From Actinomycetes bacterium (lineage in GTDB: Bacteria; Actinomycetota; Actinomycetes; Mycobacteriales; Mycobacteriaceae): DNA of 7,254 nucleotides. Where the stretch lies: NCBI GenBank assembly GCA_023415515.1, contig JAEZKH010000408.1, forward strand, positions 1 through 7,254, given 5' to 3'. Shown piece after piece: positions 5,765 to 7,254 of this stretch (position 1 is the stretch's first letter; the number at the start of each line of letters is the position of its first letter). The notes beneath the pieces are model-generated. The model did no database searches. It worked only from the letters and a program-made list of their open reading frames with translations, and had not been told where the DNA came from. Made by a program: the position numbers and the translations under genes.

Positions 5765-6826
5765 GTGACTTCATCGCGGAGCGAGCCCACCTGGCCGCTG
5801 ATCCTGGGCCGACTCACCACTCAGAAGCCGCTCGAGACGGGACAGGCGGCCTGGGCGATGGACCAGATCATGGCCGGCGTGGCCACGCCGGCGCAGATCG
5901 CGGCGTTCGGCGTGGCGATGAAGATGAAGCGCCCGACGGCCGCCGAGGTCACCGAGCTGGCCAACACGATGCTGTCCTACGCGCTCAAGGTGCCGACAGA
6001 CGAGATCGGCAACGACACCGTCGATGTCGTCGGCACCGGCGGCGACGGCGCCAACACCGTCAACCTCTCCACGATGGCGGCGATCGTGGTGGCCGCGGCG
6101 GGGGTGCCGGTGGTCAAGCACGGCAACCGGGCCGCGTCGTCGCGCAGCGGCGGCGCCGACACTCTCGAGGCGCTCGGCGTGCGCATCGATCTCGGTCCCG
6201 AACAGGTGGCGCGCAGCGTGGCCGAGGTCGGCATCGGCTTCTGTTTCGCGGCGCACTTCCATCCGTCGTACCGGCACGCGGGCGCCGCGCGGCGGGAGAT
6301 CGGCGTGCCAACGGTGTTCAATCTGCTTGGTCCGCTGACGAATCCGGGTTCGCCGCGGGCCGGCCTCGTTGGTTGCGCGTGGGCCGATCTCGCCGAGGTG
6401 ATGGCGGGCGTGTTCGCCACCCGCCGGTCCAGCGTGCTCGTCGTGCACGGCGACGACGGGCTCGACGAGCTCACCACCACCACCACGAGCACCATCTGGC
6501 GGGTGCAGGCAGGCACGGTCGAGAAGCTGACCTTCGACCCGGCCGGCTTCGGGTTCCCGCGGGCCGACATCGCCGAACTCGTCGGTGGTGACGCCGAATC
6601 CAACGCCGCAGAGGCGCGTGAGGTCTTCGGCGGTGCCAAGGGCCCGGTTCGCGATGCGGTCATCCTCAACGCGGCAGGCGCGATGGTGGCCCACGCCGGG
6701 CTAACCAGCGGCGCCGAATGGCTCTCGGCGTGGGAGTCGGGTCTGAACCGGGCCGTCGAGGCGATCGACTCCGGGGCGGCCGAACAGCTGCTCGCGCGTT
6801 GGGTGCGGTTCACTCAGCAGGTCTGA
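5765..6826 (+). CDS. trpD: Anthranilate phosphoribosyltransferase
   Basis: The gene encodes 353 residues, the usual family length. TrpD joins anthranilate and PRPP to give phosphoribosyl-anthranilate, the second step of tryptophan synthesis in the cytoplasm. Visible motifs are the N-terminal helical domain (about 10-75), the PRPP-binding glycine loop GTGGDGANTVN (90-100), KHGNRAASSRSGGADTLEALG (118-138), the anthranilate-site region RREIGVPTVFNLLGPLTNP (176-194) and the Mg-binding DGLDE (231-235, with D234 and E235). GTG 5765 is chosen because the -10-like CATAAT stands six bases upstream and the N-terminal domain begins shortly after; the next ATG (5859, residue 32) would remove conserved helix. 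The gene is alone, with no other trp gene near, as in M. tuberculosis where trpD is apart from trpE-trpC-trpB-trpA. Its last 126 bases overlap the opposing gene. The Thr run TTTTTST (237-243) is conserved in the mycobacterial enzyme. Confidence 0.97.
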   Translation: MTSSRSEPTWPLILGRLTTQKPLETGQAAWAMDQIMAGVATPAQIAAFGVAMKMKRPTAAEVTELANTMLSYALKVPTDEIGNDTVDVVGTGGDGANTVNLSTMAAIVVAAAGVPVVKHGNRAASSRSGGADTLEALGVRIDLGPEQVARSVAEVGIGFCFAAHFHPSYRHAGAARREIGVPTVFNLLGPLTNPGSPRAGLVGCAWADLAEVMAGVFATRRSSVLVVHGDDGLDELTTTTTSTIWRVQAGTVEKLTFDPAGFGFPRADIAELVGGDAESNAAEAREVFGGAKGPVRDAVILNAAGAMVAHAGLTSGAEWLSAWESGLNRAVEAIDSGAAEQLLARWVRFTQQV

Positions 6827-7254
6827 CGCCTGCAGGGTCTGGGTGGCGGCCAGCCGCGCCGAACGCGCAGACGCCGCCCAGGTCATCCACCGCCCGGCAC
6901 TCGCGACCGGGGACGCCCACCCTGGGTCGGCCCGCACGATGCGCACGCCCGGCCTGCCGAGCCAGCGCATGATCAAGCCGACCTCCTCGACCAGCGCGCC
7001 GCCCAATGGCGCGGCCGCAGGCAGAATCGCTTGTGCCGCAGCGCTTATCGCGTCGACGACGGGCATCGGGGGCACACCGCGCGGCGCGACCCCCGCAGCG
7101 GCGAGCTGGCCGGACCTGATCACCGCGAGGTGCCAACCGCCGCTGCCGTCCGGCCCGGCGGCGACGAGTTCGTCGACCGCGGTCAGCGCGCGCAGCCGCT
7201 GCCCGCGCCACAACACGTCGATGCCTGCGGCGGCGTGGTCGCGCAGCCTGGCCG
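6701..7254 (-). CDS. Rv2191-like protein (DEDD exonuclease / UvrC-like), C-terminal part, cut by window edge
   Basis: The minus-strand frame is open from the window end (visible start ARLRDHAAAGIDVLWRGQRL) to TAG 6703-6701, giving 183 residues. The Met shown by a GTG at 7216 is internal: coding-like sequence continues upstream. Features resemble the C-terminal region of Rv2191, whose family joins an N-terminal DnaQ-type DEDD 3'-5' exonuclease domain to a UvrC-like GIY-YIG part: DVLWRGQRLRALTAVDELVAA, HLAVIRSGQLAAAG, GVPPMPVVDAI and EVGLIMRWLGRPGVRIV. None of the catalytic motifs is in the visible part, so the nuclease activity is inferred from the family and position only. It converges on trpD as Rv2191 does. 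The last 41 residues (from about SDLLSEP) are antisense to trpD and look unlike protein under selection; they may be a run-on tail after a lost stop. UvrC-family identity is likely, the exact end is less sure. Confidence 0.75.
   Translation of the reverse strand, partial: ARLRDHAAAGIDVLWRGQRLRALTAVDELVAAGPDGSGGWHLAVIRSGQLAAAGVAPRGVPPMPVVDAISAAAQAILPAAAPLGGALVEEVGLIMRWLGRPGVRIVRADPGWASPVASAGRWMTWAASARSARLAATQTLQASDLLSEPHPTREQLFGRPGVDRLDGPVQTRLPRREPFGAAG

Noticed and set aside
6472..6489. ACC triplet run in trpD as a possible variable microsatellite
   Set aside because: It encodes a Thr run that I recall as conserved in the M. tuberculosis enzyme, so it is constrained protein sequence.
5771..6694. 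Long minus-strand open frames opposite trpD (5771-6694 and 5977-6813)
   Set aside because: Composition is skewed to Arg, His, Ala and Ser without domains, and the trpD frame on the other strand is clearly the conserved one.
1..7254. CRISPR arrays, insertion sequences, tRNA or rRNA genes, prophage or defence genes
   Set aside because: No spaced direct repeats, terminal inverted repeats, transposase motifs or RNA gene signatures were seen; the window is collinear core genome.

Overview
The window is high-GC actinobacterial DNA, and the gene content and order point to a mycobacterium, probably a non-tuberculous or fast-growing species. Every gene can be matched by recognisable protein motifs to the M. 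tuberculosis block Rv2191 to Rv2198c, shown here in inverted orientation. The species is an inference from protein resemblance recalled without a search.

Layout: (1) 1-1013, plus strand: the 3' end of mmpS3 (mycolate-transport-associated small membrane protein family), joined by a TGATG stop/start overlap to a four-helix membrane protein of the DUF2561 type. (2) 1014-1293: a convergent intergenic stretch with a hairpin that pairs better on the minus strand and probably ends the respiratory operon. (3) 1294-5697, minus strand: the operon ctaE-qcrC-qcrA-qcrB, read right to left. (4) 5698-5764: a 67-base divergent promoter region. (5) 5765-6826, plus strand: trpD, standing alone. (6) 6701-7254, minus strand: the C-terminal part of a Rv2191-like exonuclease/UvrC-like protein, cut by the window edge and overlapping the trpD 3' end tail to tail.

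The minus-strand operon encodes the menaquinol:cytochrome c reductase (QcrC di-haem cytochrome c, QcrA Rieske protein, QcrB cytochrome b) and subunit III of the aa3 oxidase (CtaE). In mycobacteria these form one bcc-aa3 supercomplex in which the two-haem QcrC passes electrons directly to the oxidase, so joint transcription fits joint assembly. qcrC/qcrA and qcrA/qcrB both overlap by ATGA, implying translational coupling of the three bcc subunits. All key metal and haem ligands are present and all genes look intact.

The most interesting points are regulatory and small-scale. ctaE and trpD both start with GTG, both lack a Shine-Dalgarno, and both have a CATA(C/A)T -10-like hexamer ending exactly six bases before the GTG, so two back-to-back leaderless transcripts are likely. 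A 16-base imperfect palindrome lies between them over both -35 zones. QcrB ends in a four-unit Gly-Ser-Asn-Gly-His repeat tail encoded by a tandem DNA repeat. I see no mobile element, CRISPR array, RNA gene or wholly new system; this is mostly conserved core genome.
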